From contig CAWGQC010000004.1 of assembly GCA_963824645.1 (NCBI GenBank), forward strand, positions 670,886-734,885: a DNA stretch of 64,000 nucleotides, in the 5' to 3' direction. The stretch is from Bog-756 sp963824645. Its GTDB lineage: Bacteria > Actinomycetota > Acidimicrobiia > Acidimicrobiales > RAAP-2. Each line of letters starts with the position of its first letter. Position 1 is the stretch's first letter. Below are positions 17,956 to 27,328 of this stretch, one piece after another. The notes under the pieces were generated by a model. That model saw only the letters and a program-made list of their open reading frames with translations, searched no databases and was not told the DNA's origin. The position numbers and the translations under genes were made by a program.

Positions 17956-18423
17956 CCGTGGGCTCTGGAAGCCCGGTCAAGGACCTTGTGCCGGTGGCCA
18001 CGCGGTGAGCTGACACTTCGGAGGCGTCGACTTACCACGCCCTACCCTCCCGTCGAAGGGGGTGCCGTGGCCGGTCACCGGATCAGAGCAGTCTGAGCGG
18101 GCCCTGTCCGGCGCGGACGAACCGGGGACTGGCCGGGCTGGACGGTGAAGGCGACGGCGTCGTGAGCCACGTCCAATGCTCGCGCCTCAGGCGTGGAAAG
18201 GCCCTCGCCGGATCGATGGGCGAGGGCCTTTCTGGGTGACACGACGGGACTCGGAGGTGGCTGGTTAGGGGTGTCCTGTCGTGATCACTCCCCCCGTATA
18301 TCAACGAGGACGCGCCGTGAGCGTTACACGCCGGGTGATCTTCGGTTGAACCCGAGAAGGGGGCCATCGCCGAGGTTCCCGAAAGCAGGCCCCCTGGCCG
18401 GCTGAGGTCGTTAGCCTTTTGGG
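17956..18423. other. Non-coding stretch with terminator and a diverged repeat unit
   Basis: No convincing gene. It contains the hairpin at 18197-18231 and, around 18055-18175, a stretch that resembles 19090-19205 (shared TCGAAG..GGTGCCGTGGC and CCGGGCTGGACGGT..). On the minus strand both copies encode AFTVQPG, so they may be remnants of one coding sequence. Confidence 0.45.
18197..18231 (+). terminator. Strong hairpin, probable intrinsic-type terminator
   Basis: A 13-bp perfect stem, AAAGGCCCTCGCC with GGCGAGGGCCTTT, and a nine-base loop; the A and T ends make it work for either strand. It lies 240 bases after the sulfotransferase gene. Only a short T run follows, as is common in high-GC genomes. 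Confidence 0.65.
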
Positions 18424-18758
18424 ATGGCGACAGTCCTCCCCGAGCTCGACGTCGAAAAGGTCAGGCGGTGGTGTCGCCACCGCGTTCCGGCCAAGTTCGC
18501 CGACGAGGTCTCGAGGTCACTACCTGGGGCAAGAGCATCTCCATCCATGAGTGCCGACCCGTCTGGCAGGGCGCTCCCGGGGAGTGGACGAAGATGGGCA
18601 TCGCCCAGATCCGCTACCAGGGCAACGGCACCTGGAACCCTTACTTCGGCGACCGCTCCGGGAAGTGGATCGAGTACTTCGACCTCGACACCAACCAGTC
18701 CATCGACGCCATCCTCGACGAGATAGGGCTCGATCCCACCTGCGTCTTCTGGGGCTGA
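18424..18758 (+). pseudogene. DUF3024 protein, frameshifted
   Basis: The start MATVLPELDVEKVRRWC and the segment AKFADEV are in one frame. The rest, LEVTTWGKSISIHECRPVW through IDAILDEIGLDPTCVFWG, is in another. Together they give the whole DUF3024 pattern of about 110 residues. The break is at about 18508-18515, where GACGAGGTC runs directly into CTCGAGGTC; a loss of one or four bases explains it. DUF3024 proteins have no known function. It could also be a sequencing error. Confidence 0.75.
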
Positions 18759-19271
18759 CGCGCTGACCGTGAACTGACGATTCCACCCGCCTACTATCAC
18801 GTCAGACCGAGGATCGCTTCTCCACCAGTCGGCGGGACGCCACCGAGATGGTTGTCACGCGAGCAATCCACCAGCAATGCCGGATGGTTACGGGGGTCAT
18901 TGCCCAGGTGACGACGAACCGCGCACCGGTACGGAGTGCACGGAGTCGACTACGAACAGCTTGTCGGGCTAGTCCGAAAAAGGACGTTACCCAATGCCCT
19001 TCGTCTCACCGCGCTTCGTGCGTGCCATTCCCGTAAGCAGGGGCAGACAGAATGCCGGAGGTGCCGACTTCCTGCGCTCACCCTTCTTCGAAGAAGGTGC
19101 CGTGGCGGGTCCCGACAGTGCTGGGCGTGACCGACGCCGTTGTGGGCGAAGCGGAAGTACCGGCCGGGTTGGACGGTAAAAGCTCCGGCGTAGCCGTCGC
19201 CAGCTCGTCGTTGATAACGTTTCCCAGAATTAATTGAACGAAGTTTCGAGACCAGACTCCGGAGGCGGTCG
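18759..19271. other. Intergenic stretch with second diverged repeat copy
   Basis: No gene is supported. The minus strand around 19080-19210 has a coding-like stretch (AFTVQPGRYFRFAHNGVG) without a matching start or end. It resembles the stretch at 18055-18175. The last bases (GGAGG at 19261) are the ribosome binding site of the next gene. Confidence 0.4.
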
Positions 19272-20126
19272 ATGATGCTCTGTTCGAAGTTTCTACGTTC
19301 CTGGTCGGTTGCTATGCGACTTGTGGGCGCGGTACTGGTGGCCGTTTTGTTGGTCTTCGTGATGGCGAATCCCACGCTTGCGAAGACCAAGAAGCCGGGC
19401 ATCTCAAGTCTCAAGGTCAGCCCGAAACAGGTCGTCACAACCAACGGCACGGTGAATGTCTCCGCCAAGGTCTCGGGCGCGTCGACCTGCACGTTGTCCT
19501 CTACCAGTTTCGTAGCCGGCCTACCTTCGACGACGATGTGCAACTCCGGAGAATTCGATGAGTCAGTTGTGCTGCAGCAGAATGAGGGCGCGGCACCGCT
19601 GCCGTATGTGTTCAGTCTGAGCGCAACCGGGCTGGGGGGCACCAAGGCAAAGACCTTCAAGGTCAAGGTGGCACCTGGAGCGGGACAACCGTGGCCGACC
19701 GGTTTCACGGGTACCTACCTCGGATCGGATGACAGTGGTGGGGATATTGACGGGACCTTCAGCTTCAGTGGAACTATCAATCCAGACGTCTCATGCACTC
19801 AATCCGCTTGTAGTTTCGAATGGACAACCGTCACCGGAAATTGGTCAACCGATTCTCCCGGATTGGAATGCTCATCGTGGACCGCTGACGACAGCCAGGG
19901 CATCGGTGGAGGAGGGGTAATCCAGACAGGCTCAGTGGGAACGCAACAGGCACTGATTGCCGCCTTCAACTTCTCGGTGTATTCCGAGGCGTGCGGGCCC
20001 AACGGGGAAGGGATCGGCTTCTACGTCACAACGGACGGAGCCCCGACCTTTGTACCAGGTACGACGCAGGGTATCTGGCCCTCTACCGGCGGAGGGTTGT
20101 TCACCTTTAACTGGATTTATTCCTAA
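19272..20126 (+). CDS. Secreted protein of unknown function
   Basis: A 284-residue exported protein. GGAGG lies six bases before ATG 19272. A hydrophobic core (VGAVLVAVLLVFVMA) ends at NPTLA-K, a probable signal peptidase site. The mature part starts with an Ig-like sandwich (ISSLKVSPKQVVTTNGTVNV, SASTCTL and CNSGEF with two Cys). A second all-beta domain from about residue 145 (FTGTYLGSDDSGGDIDGTFSFSG) contains two further Cys pairs. I recognise no named family. Base composition is less GC-rich than in the first 17 kb. Confidence 0.65.
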   Translation: MMLCSKFLRSWSVAMRLVGAVLVAVLLVFVMANPTLAKTKKPGISSLKVSPKQVVTTNGTVNVSAKVSGASTCTLSSTSFVAGLPSTTMCNSGEFDESVVLQQNEGAAPLPYVFSLSATGLGGTKAKTFKVKVAPGAGQPWPTGFTGTYLGSDDSGGDIDGTFSFSGTINPDVSCTQSACSFEWTTVTGNWSTDSPGLECSSWTADDSQGIGGGGVIQTGSVGTQQALIAAFNFSVYSEACGPNGEGIGFYVTTDGAPTFVPGTTQGIWPSTGGGLFTFNWIYS

Positions 20127-20706
20127 TTCCTCAAGGCGACCCTCGTGCCATATGGCGCGGTTCGGCGTCATAGCTCGATACGGCAGCCCTGAAGGAACGA
20201 GAAGGCGGGATCGTCAACAGCCTCCTAACGACTTGAGGACCCACTGCTTGAGGAGGCCCGGCCCCATCGTCCGCCTTGTCGAGCGCGAGGGTGGCGACGT
20301 TCGAGGCCTCGCGTTCGGTGGAGTCGTCAGGGTGAGGCCGGCCTGTCGTGACTGAGCAGTCACCCAGGCGGCAACGTCGACCCTCGCCCGTCTCGTCGGC
20401 CCACAAGGATATGAGCGGCCCTTCGGACAGGCATCGGTCCCACAGCCTTTCGGGCCTCGACGGAGCTATCTGGACGGCCTGGTGGCCGTCGTCGGCGGCC
20501 CGCCTTCCCCATCCAAGGGCGACCGCTCATCCGGATCGAAGCCGTCACGTGGTTGGGGACTGCTGGGTTGTACGCTGACCCCTCGAAACGCCCCGGTGAT
20601 CGCTCTGAGGTGCCTGGCGTCTTCTTGGCCTTGGGTCGTCCCATAAGCACAGCCTGAGGCAGCCACCATGGCAAGAGAGGCGGTCAGCCGGATAATCCCC
20701 AGGTAG
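20127..20706. other. 580-base gap without a supported gene
   Basis: Several short open stretches exist in both directions, but none has a credible start, RBS and family signature together. I see no clear RNA or repeat here. Confidence 0.4.
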
Positions 20707-20782
20707 GGGGCAGTAGCTCAGTGGTCAGAGCAGGGGACTCATAATCCCTCGGTCGCAGGTTCGATCCCTGCCTGCCCCACCA
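20707..20782 (+). tRNA. tRNA with CAT anticodon (Met, or Ile2)
   Basis: Acceptor GGGGCAG/CTGCCCC, D-arm GCTCAGTGGTCAGAGC, anticodon arm GGGGA-CTCATAA-TCCCT, T-arm GCAGG-TTCGATC-CCTGC, discriminator A with encoded CCA (20780-20782). CAT at 20740-20742 reads as elongator Met, or Ile if C34 is modified to lysidine; I cannot separate these. Its 3' half is repeated at 39756-39798. Confidence 0.9.
20737..20779 (+). repeat. Left attachment-type repeat (3' half of tRNA)
   Basis: These 43 bases, from the anticodon loop to the discriminator base, recur at 39756-39798 with one mismatch (A/G at the position equivalent to 39763). Integrases of tyrosine type typically recombine at the 3' end of tRNA genes, leaving such a copy at the other end of the element. 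Confidence 0.8.
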
Positions 20783-21631
20783 TGTGTGATGTCGCGAGAC
20801 ATCGGAGACCGGTGTGTCAAGACACTGTAGACCAGGACATTCCCGGTCATGGCGTGCGCTGATAGTCCTTGGTCGGGTCGAGGACGAGGCGCCGAAGCGG
20901 GGAGCCGTCCAAGCCGACCACTTCGATCCAGAAGGGGCGGAGGCAGTCGACGAGTTACCGAATCCTTTTAACGTTGGCAGAATGCTAAATCACAGGCGGC
21001 AGCTCAGGTGCCAGACCTTGACCTACCACCTCATCAGGCGATCGCACTGAGGATACCTACAAGATTGATTAAACAGGCTCACAGATTCATCATCGAGTCT
21101 GTTGGCATGGAAAGTCCACCATTCGAGCGTGTCACACCTCTCGAGCGTTTTGAGGAAAGCGAACCGAACGTTCGCTGTGCGGAAACGGGCTCATCCGGTG
21201 CGGGCTCGTAGCGAACGCGTAGTCGCCAGGGGTGTAGCCAAGCAGCCGACTAAGAGGCACAGACTGTGGTCGATCTCGCTTCTCGCCACAATCGCCTTTT
21301 TCGCAGTCAAAGCGAGTGCCTCCTTTCTCTCCGGGTTGAAGCCCTCCCAGCGGGACTACCCCTGGTGATGCCGTCCGGTGTCGATTCCTGAATACTGTGT
21401 CCGAGCTCAAGGCAAGTCCTACTGTCTGAACCAAGGATCTGACAGTGGAGATTGAGTGCCGAGATCTGCCGGGCCCGCCGAGCAAGGAGCTCCGGGCCCG
21501 GCAGTACCATCGAGCGAATTCGGCGAGGGCCCCCGTTTCATCCAACCTTGGGGGTGGTTGGTCGCTCCTTCGGGGACTCGAGGGCATTGATGCCGGCCTT
21601 CTTTGGGACCCATCGATCTGGTTGATTCAGC
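20783..21631. other. 848-base gap next to the left repeat; faint transposase-like remnant
   Basis: No intact gene. On the minus strand at about 20847-20955 a short open stretch ends LDGSPLRRLVLDPTKDYQ, a style of C-terminus found in some transposases; a stop precedes it, so it would be a remnant at best. No integrase motif (R-HxxR-Y) was found in either strand. Confidence 0.35.
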
Positions 21632-22381
21632 ATGTTGCGGCAAGCTAGCGAGCGAATCCCCAAAATCCGTGGAGACCCATCCGCCGCCCCTTTAAGAGAG
21701 AGCCGTTGGACGCGAACGCGCCACTTGATGTTCGCTCGGGTGATGCCAGCTGGCTCTATCTTCGTACTCCTGCTTTGGCAGATGGCTGTGCTCGTCCACA
21801 TGGGTTCCTCGGTCGTCAACCACCCACGGCCCGCTGCTGTCATCGGGTTCCTGCGGGGGGGCCTTTACGCTGTCTTCCTGTCGATTCCCGTGGCGGCATT
21901 CCTATTGCAAGATCCTCCCGTGGCTAAGGATGATCGGCTTCTGGTCCGAGCGGCAGCGCTGGTCGCCACCTTTCTTCTCATCCTGCTCGGTATCCTCGGT
22001 CCTTCAGGTCCCCGCCTCTTATCGGTGTCGGTGGAAGTCGAATCCGCAGCGCTGGTTGTAACGATGCTGGGAGCGGCGTTTGCCGTAGCCGCCGTAGCTA
22101 CCCTGGGAATGAACTTCTCGTTCTATCCAGAGGCCCGCCGATTGGTGGTGTGTGGTCCCTATCGCCTAGTTCGCCACCCTGTCTATCTGGCTGAGATCGT
22201 CATGTCGTCAGCCGTCCTTATCGCAAGCCTGCGGCTCACGCTCGTTTTCGGCGAATGCATCGTGATCGTTTTGCAGGTTGTCCGCATCCGAGCCGAAGAG
22301 CGACTGTTGGTGGGCGCGCTCCCCAGCCATGGGGATTTCGAAGCAGCGACCCGCTACCGACTGATCCCGGGCGTGTGGTAG
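21632..22381 (+). CDS. Isoprenylcysteine carboxyl methyltransferase-family (ICMT/PEMT-like) membrane protein
   Basis: A 249-residue membrane protein with four or five hydrophobic segments. The C-terminal half has the family signature: GPYRLVRHPVYLAEIVM, then RAEERLL and the closing RYRLIPGVW. Bacterial members are S-adenosylmethionine-dependent methyltransferases of small or lipid substrates with unclear roles. The start is uncertain: ATG 21632 has no good RBS, and ATG 21728 (MFARVMPAGSIF) would begin directly before the first membrane helix. It is the first intact gene inside the left end of the proposed island. Confidence 0.7.
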   Translation: MLRQASERIPKIRGDPSAAPLRESRWTRTRHLMFARVMPAGSIFVLLLWQMAVLVHMGSSVVNHPRPAAVIGFLRGGLYAVFLSIPVAAFLLQDPPVAKDDRLLVRAAALVATFLLILLGILGPSGPRLLSVSVEVESAALVVTMLGAAFAVAAVATLGMNFSFYPEARRLVVCGPYRLVRHPVYLAEIVMSSAVLIASLRLTLVFGECIVIVLQVVRIRAEERLLVGALPSHGDFEAATRYRLIPGVW

Positions 22382-22472
22382 CCGCTCAACACTAACGCCC
22401 GCCGTGATCGTTGCCCTCGACTGAGGGGCCGTGGATAGCCGAGGTGAATGTTGGTGGCTCTGCCCTCGGTGT

Positions 22473-23264
22473 TTACGCAGTGACGTCGCGTCTGCAGAAT
22501 ACGAGCGTTCCCGTGGCGATGGCGAGGATGATGTAGACGAGGCTGACGCCGAGTGCGCCCGCGTAGCCGACAGTGCTGGTCCCTCCTTGTGCGACGGCGG
22601 AGAGGGCTTGTCCGGGGAGCCACTTAGAGGTTTCGGTGACGGTGCCAGAAAGGATCTGCTCGACGATGAGAAGGAATACGATGCCCACGACGATGGTGAC
22701 AATCGGAGAGCGGAGGAAAACAGCCAGGGCCATGCCCAAGGTGGCGTAGCCGATGACTGCGAGGGCGATGTCGCCGGCACCGGTCCCCAACGATCCGAGT
22801 CCGCTAGCGGTGATCCAGGCCGTGGTGGGAATGCCCTTCACATGTGCCATGGCCACCGCGGCCACGACTGAGGCAACGGTCGCCACCAGAACACCAGCCA
22901 GCATGAAGGTGACGACGGCGATGAATTTGCCGGCGAGGAGTGTTTGCCGATGTGATTGGCGGACGAGGAGGACTCGGAGTGTTCCCAGGGAATCCTCACT
23001 GGCAAGTTCAGCAGCGGCCACCGCAAAGGTCACGATGCCGAGGAATGTAATCGAGGACTCAAGGCCGCTGGAGATGCCCTTCGAGCTGGCCAGTTTGGCG
23101 ATGCTGGTCGTGGTGCCGGGGCCACGCCCACCGCCCGTGTGGCCGGCGGTGGCGAATGTAAGGACGGTCCCGAGGATGGCCACGGCGGCCAGCGCCAGGT
23201 AAGTGCCGATGAGAAGGCGCTTTCGGCGCAGCTTGATCCATTCACTGACGAATGCGTAGCGCAT
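22473..23264 (-). CDS. ABC-2-type transporter permease
   Basis: A 263-residue protein with a cytosolic N-terminal helix (MRYAFVSEWIKLRRKR) and six hydrophobic segments, as expected for ABC-2 permeases that pair with a separate ATPase. The segment ELASEDSLGTLRVLLVRQSHR matches the conserved 'E-G-T' region after the second helix. It is ten bases downstream of a frameshifted ATPase of the DrrA/BcrA type on the same strand, so it is the membrane half of that exporter. Unlike its neighbours this reading frame is intact. The substrate is unknown; lipids, peptides or antibiotics are typical of the family. Confidence 0.8.
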   Translation of the reverse strand: MRYAFVSEWIKLRRKRLLIGTYLALAAVAILGTVLTFATAGHTGGGRGPGTTTSIAKLASSKGISSGLESSITFLGIVTFAVAAAELASEDSLGTLRVLLVRQSHRQTLLAGKFIAVVTFMLAGVLVATVASVVAAVAMAHVKGIPTTAWITASGLGSLGTGAGDIALAVIGYATLGMALAVFLRSPIVTIVVGIVFLLIVEQILSGTVTETSKWLPGQALSAVAQGGTSTVGYAGALGVSLVYIILAIATGTLVFCRRDVTA

Positions 23265-23274
23265 GAAGGCTCCC

Positions 23275-24261
23275 TTATCCGGAGTGAGAGGAGGCGGTGG
23301 TTTCGCTGTCGGTGTCTGTGAGGGCCAGAAATGCGTCTTCGAGCCGGGGCCGGTCGACCGAGAGGTGAACGAGGGTAATTCCCTGTTTCATCGCGGGCTG
23401 GTTGAGTCGAGCAGGAAAGCCGTCGGCCACGGTAACGGAGATCGTGCCGTTTACGATGGTGGCTCTCTTGCCCAGTTGCTCAGCAAGGGTGCCGAGGGCC
23501 ACCAGGTCCCTCGGGTCTTCCGGCCGGGCCGTCACTGGATGGTCTGGGCGTCCAACAGATCGCTGACCCCACCCTGGAATACCAACCTGCCTAGCCGATG
23601 ACTACCAGATGCGTGCACATCTGTTCGACCTCGGCCAGGAGGTGGCTGGAGACCATCACCGTCCGGCCCTTGACGGCGATGGATTGCAGCAGATTGCGTA
23701 CCTCGGCAATGCCCGCCGGGTCGAGTCCGTTTGTGGGTTCGTCCCGGTGCGCAGATCAGGGTGGGAACAAAGCAGAGGCGATCCCCAGCCGCTGCTTCAT
23801 GCCCAGCGAATACGTACGGAACTGGTCGCGGCCTCGCTCGCCAAGGCCAAACTCATCCAACAGTGGGTCGACATCTTGCTCTCGGGGATGTCTCCAAGAG
23901 CGGATAGCACCCGGAGGTTCTCGCGGCCCGAGAGCGTGGGATAAAAAGCCGGGCTCTCGACGAGAGCACCGACGCGGGGGAGGTACTCGCTTGGCTGGTG
24001 CAGAGCCCGGCCCAAGACCCAACCGTTTCCAGCTGTGGGACGGACCAGACCGAGCAGCATCCGGATTGTGGTTGTCTTTCCTGCTCCGTTAGGGCCAACG
24101 AAGCCTGATAGCGTCCCTCTGGGGATGGCCAGGTCGATCCCGTCGACCGCCAAACGGGCTCCGTAGGCTTTGGTCAGGCCCGCGGTGGCCACGGCCAAGG
24201 GAGAATCCCGCTCCAATGGGAGCGGCGGCGCGTGAGAGTGGACGACCGACCATGAACCCAT
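23275..24261 (-). pseudogene. ABC transporter ATPase (DrrA/BcrA-type), multiply frameshifted
   Basis: Pieces in different frames line up as one ATPase of about 320 residues. The N-terminus has AVATAGLTKAYGARLAVDGI and Walker A GPNGAGKTTT. The middle has LLDEFGLGERGRDQFRTYSLGMKQRLGIASAL (signature SLGMKQR), then DEPTNGLDPAGIAEVRNLL (Walker B end and D-loop) and VMVSSHLLAEVEQMC (H-loop). The C-terminus ends LSVDRPRLEDAFLALT. Breaks lie near 23890, 23755, 23600 and 23540. Order and spacing are otherwise correct, so recent loss or indel errors are both possible. It pairs with the permease at 22473. Confidence 0.75.
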
Positions 24262-24333
24262 GTTGGACGGTCGACCTTGCCGAAAGGTCGAGGTCACATG
24301 AAGGTTGGCTGTGCATCTTCCTGATGAGCCAGC

Positions 24334-25716
24334 TTAGGGAATTAGAACTCGAACGCAGGTGCCTCGACCAGGATCGGAATCGAGCGTAACCCGGCCTCCA
24401 TGGGCGGCAACGATGCCGGCCACGATGGGAAGGCCAAGCCCGGTACCTGACCGGGTCCGACTCGTTTCCCCGCGCCTGAATTGGTCGAAGGCATGGGTGG
24501 CGCTTTGGGCGTCCATGCCCGGACCGGGAGTCGGTCACCTCGAGGAGTGCCCATCCGGGCAGCTGGGCGATCTGCACCTCGACGGACGCCGAGGGGGGTG
24601 TGTGTCTGAGGCAGTTGGTGATCAGATTGACGATGATTTGACGGAGAGCCGTGCGATCGCCCTCGGTGGTGACAGGTTGGTCGCAGTCGACTCGGATTTC
24701 TCGAGACGGATTGGTGGCTGACGCATCCAGCACTGCCTCATGTACCAGCGGCACCAGATCGACGCAGGTGCGGTCGAGTGGTCTACCTTCGTCCAATCGG
24801 GCCAGGAGCAACAAGTCCTCGACCAGCCCCGCCATCTGTGCGCTCGATTGACCGATGCGGCGCATGGCATCGTCCCAGCAGGTCGCCGTTACGTAGGTCT
24901 CCCTGGCGCCAGAGGTCGGCGATTCCCATAATTACCGATACCGGCGTGCGGAGCTCGTGCGAGGCGTCAGCAATGAACTGGCGCAGTCGGACCTCGGTCG
25001 ACTGTTGCTCGTCGAGCATGACGTTGAACGCTTGAGCGAGGTGCGCGGCCTCGGTACCCTGGCGCCCGCCAGTGACTCGCCGAGACCTGTCGCCCGCGGT
25101 GATGGCATCGGCTACCTCGGTCACTTCCACGATGGGGCGGAGGCCAAGCCGGCCGACCCAGAACCCGGCGGCAATGAGGACCCCGAAGATGACGAGCCCG
25201 GCTCCGAGCACAGCGAGCCGTAGTCGACTGACCGTGGCATCCACCTGGTCAAGGGAGATGGCCACTAGCAGCTCGACTTTGGTGTTGGGAGGTCGGATAA
25301 GCACGGCTCGCCAGGCCCCGGATCCGGACCAGTGCGGGGATCCCACCGTCGTGACGACGACATCGTGCTGGATCGGCTTTGAAACGATCGAGGGGGTCTT
25401 TGGGGCTCTGACCATGGGTCGCCGAGTGGACTGACCAAGACGTTCCTGTGACCTTGAAGACAAGGTAGCGACGTAGAACTCACTGATCCCTTTGCCCGGA
25501 AGCCGGGGTCTGGCGACGGGCCCGAAGGCCGGGACGGCAGAACCCAGGGGGGCGCTACGAATCGATCCGACCACGGGGAAGGCCGATTCGAGCTGTTGGT
25601 CGAGCTGCTCTGAAATCGGCAGCTTCAACCGTTCGGATCAGCAGCACTCCAAGAGCAAGAGCAACGGCGGCCAGAAGAACAATAGCGGCAATGTAAAGAC
25701 GGCGGCGGAGGGTCAC
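24334..25716 (-). pseudogene. Sensor histidine kinase, frameshifted
   Basis: Pieces in three frames give a complete membrane kinase of about 460 residues. GTG 25716 starts MTLRRRLYIAAIVLLAAVAL (first membrane helix). A periplasmic part and a second helix (LAVLGAGLVIFGVLIAAGFWV) follow. Then come HAMP (LRPIVEVTEVADAITAGD), the HisKA box FIADASHELRTPVSVIMG with the phosphorylated His, a HATPase N-box (LRQIIVNLITNCLRHTP) and GTGLGLPIVAGIVAAHGG. Breaks are near 25625, 24865 and 24530. The N-terminus follows the upstream response regulator by seven bases, so the two form one operon that continues into the ABC exporter. Confidence 0.8.
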
Positions 25717-25723
25717 AGATTGA

Positions 25724-26394
25724 TCAGCGCCCGTCTAATCGGTACCCTACCCCCCGCACGGTGTGGATCAACCGGGGAGGCTTGGCGTCGATCTTCCTTC
25801 GCAGAAGGGAAACGAATGTCTCGACCACCGTCGACTCGCCATCGAAGTCGTAGTTCCACACATGGTCGAGGATCTGGGCTCTGCTCATACGTGCCCGCAT
25901 TCCGGAGAAGAAAGCGGAGTAGCTTGTACTCGGTCAGCGATAGCGCCACAACTTCCCGTGGCGGGTTACGACATGGGCGTCATCGTCGAGAACAAATCGG
26001 CACAGGTCAAAAGCTGTGGCGTGTCTGAGCTCCGGTGCGGCGAAAATTACTTGCACCCGTGCTACCAATTCCTCGACGCTGAAGGGCTTGGTCAAATAGT
26101 CGTCCCCGCCAATGGTCAGGCCGCGAACTCTGTCTTCAACTGCTTCGGCGGCAGTGAGAAACACCACGGGAATGCCATTCCTTCGAATCGCATGCGTCGG
26201 CAGCCATCGAATCCATCGAGGTCTGGAAGCATGACATCGAGAATCACGAGGTCAAATGACCTTGTGGATCACCAAGGCCAGGGCTTCACGGCCATTCTCT
26301 ATCTCGACAGCGTCAAAGCCCGCTAACCGGAGGGCGGTAGTCACCACGTAGGCGACGTTCTCTGGTCCTCGACTACGAGGATCCGAGGGGGCAT
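25724..26394 (-). pseudogene. OmpR-family response regulator 1, multiply frameshifted
   Basis: ATG 26394 starts MPPRILVVEDQ, followed in shifting frames by NVAYVVTTALRLAGFDAVEIE, a VILDVMLPDLDG-type phosphoacceptor region, VVFLTAAEAVEDRVRGL, GGDDYLTKPFSVEELVARV (conserved Lys) and a winged-helix domain (LSLTEYKLLRFLLRNAGTY, ILDHVWNYDFDGESTVVET, HTVRGVGYRL). Expected length is about 223 residues. At least four breaks are needed. It directly precedes the kinase gene, with which it would be cotranscribed. A tandem GGTTTC box lies 27-46 bases upstream of the start. Confidence 0.8.
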
Positions 26395-26420
26395 CGTCGG
26401 AGTTTCCCAGGCACCCTTGA

Positions 26421-26440
26421 GGTTTCTTCAGGGTTTCCTG
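26421..26440 (-). promoter_or_regulatory. Tandem GGTTTC/GAAACC box upstream of response regulator 1
   Basis: On the plus strand GGTTTC occurs at 26421 and again at 26432, eleven bases (one helical turn) apart, the second extended to GTTTCCTG. In the gene's orientation this is CAGGAAAC then GAAACC. Such direct repeats are typical OmpR/PhoB-family sites. The same CAGGAAAC/GTTTCCTG word occurs at 27269-27290. Confidence 0.45.
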
Positions 26441-26448
26441 TGCACCAG

Positions 26449-27172
26449 CTAGGTCCAGAGATCGTAGAGGCTGGACACGACGCTTCGAGCACGCGGTCCG
26501 CATGTCACGACCACCGTACTTGATGGTCGGTGGGGCTCCGGACCGGGCAGAATACTAAGGAGCAGACGAATACCGTCCTTTAATATTCGTAGATATCCGA
26601 CGCCTCGGACGGTGTGGATGAGCTGGGGTGGCTCGGTGTCAATCTTCTTCCGCAACGAGAACGAGAAGATGAATCCACGACCGTCTCTCGCCGTGAAGCC
26701 GTAGTCCCACACGTAGTCACGAATCCGTGCCTTGGTCATCAAGCTGCCGGCATTGCGAATGAGAAGTCGGAGCATCCGGTACTCGGTGGGTGAGAGATCG
26801 ATTTCATCCTGCCCCGCATCCGCTGAAAGGTATCGTCGTCCAAGGTCAGGTCACCGCAGGTCAGCACGGGGGAGCTGGCAGATGGCCCGTGCGTCGCAGG
26901 ATCGCTTGGACCCGAGCCACAACTGTTCGACACTGAATGGCTTAGTCAGGTAGTCGTCGGCGCCAAGGCTCAACCCTTTGATCCGGTCCTTTAATCCGTC
27001 GCGGGCCGTAGCGATGATCAGGGCCAAGCGAAGGTCGGACCGGCAAGCCGAAGGCCGTCCAATCCGTTGATAGCTTCAACCGTGTCGAATCCCGCCCGTT
27101 CGAGCGCAGTCACGACAATGCACGCCACGTTGGCCCGTCTTCGATAATCAGAATGCGAGGTGGCACATTCAT
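26449..27172 (-). pseudogene. OmpR-family response regulator 2, multiply frameshifted
   Basis: ATG 27172 starts MNVPPRILIIED, followed out of frame by VACIVVTALERAGFDTVEAINGL, a GADDYLTKPFSVEQL-type segment, LTCGDLTLDDDTFQ and the winged-helix part MLRLLIRNAGSLMTKARIRDYVWDYGF, then HTVRGVGYLRI. The stop in the last frame (26449) probably extends past the true end near 26559. Receiver and DNA-binding halves are both recognisable. It is a paralogue of response regulator 1, upstream of it on the same strand, and has no kinase of its own here. A GGTTTCCTT word lies 19 bases upstream of the start (27191). Confidence 0.75.
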
Positions 27173-27268
27173 GGTGCCGGTCACACCTTCGGTTTCCTTA
27201 AGCTTGGTTGATGATCTTAGAGCGAGTTGTCGAGTCCGCCGATTCGCTGTTGCGGAGGTATCAACCTT

Positions 27269-27290
27269 CAGGAAACACGCAAGTTTCCTG
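27269..27290. promoter_or_regulatory. Inverted repeat CAGGAAAC-N6-GTTTCCTG, candidate operator
   Basis: An 8-bp perfect inverted repeat with spacer ACGCAA lies in the divergent region between response regulator 2 (start 27172) and the MacAB operon (first start 27329), about 40 bases before the latter. A further GGTTTC follows at 27295-27300. The same word is upstream of response regulator 1. Confidence 0.5.
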
Positions 27291-27328
27291 GACAGGTTTC
27301 ACAGCTCGACGTGCCATCGTGGCGAACT

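Noticed and set aside
18228..18290. Reverse-strand tRNA-like string after the terminator (GGGTGACACGACGGGACTCG)
   Set aside because: The T-arm resemblance ends after about 20 bases; no acceptor, anticodon stem or D-arm follows. It is chance or a very decayed tRNA, so I did not list it.
20127..20706. Short frames such as those around 20360-20674 and 20466-20669
   Set aside because: Two overlapping frames in the same direction read Pro/Arg-rich sequence with no family match or RBS.
20783..21631. Search for an integrase gene beside the tRNA
   Set aside because: No frame in this stretch has a tyrosine or serine recombinase signature; longest frames lack starts and motifs.
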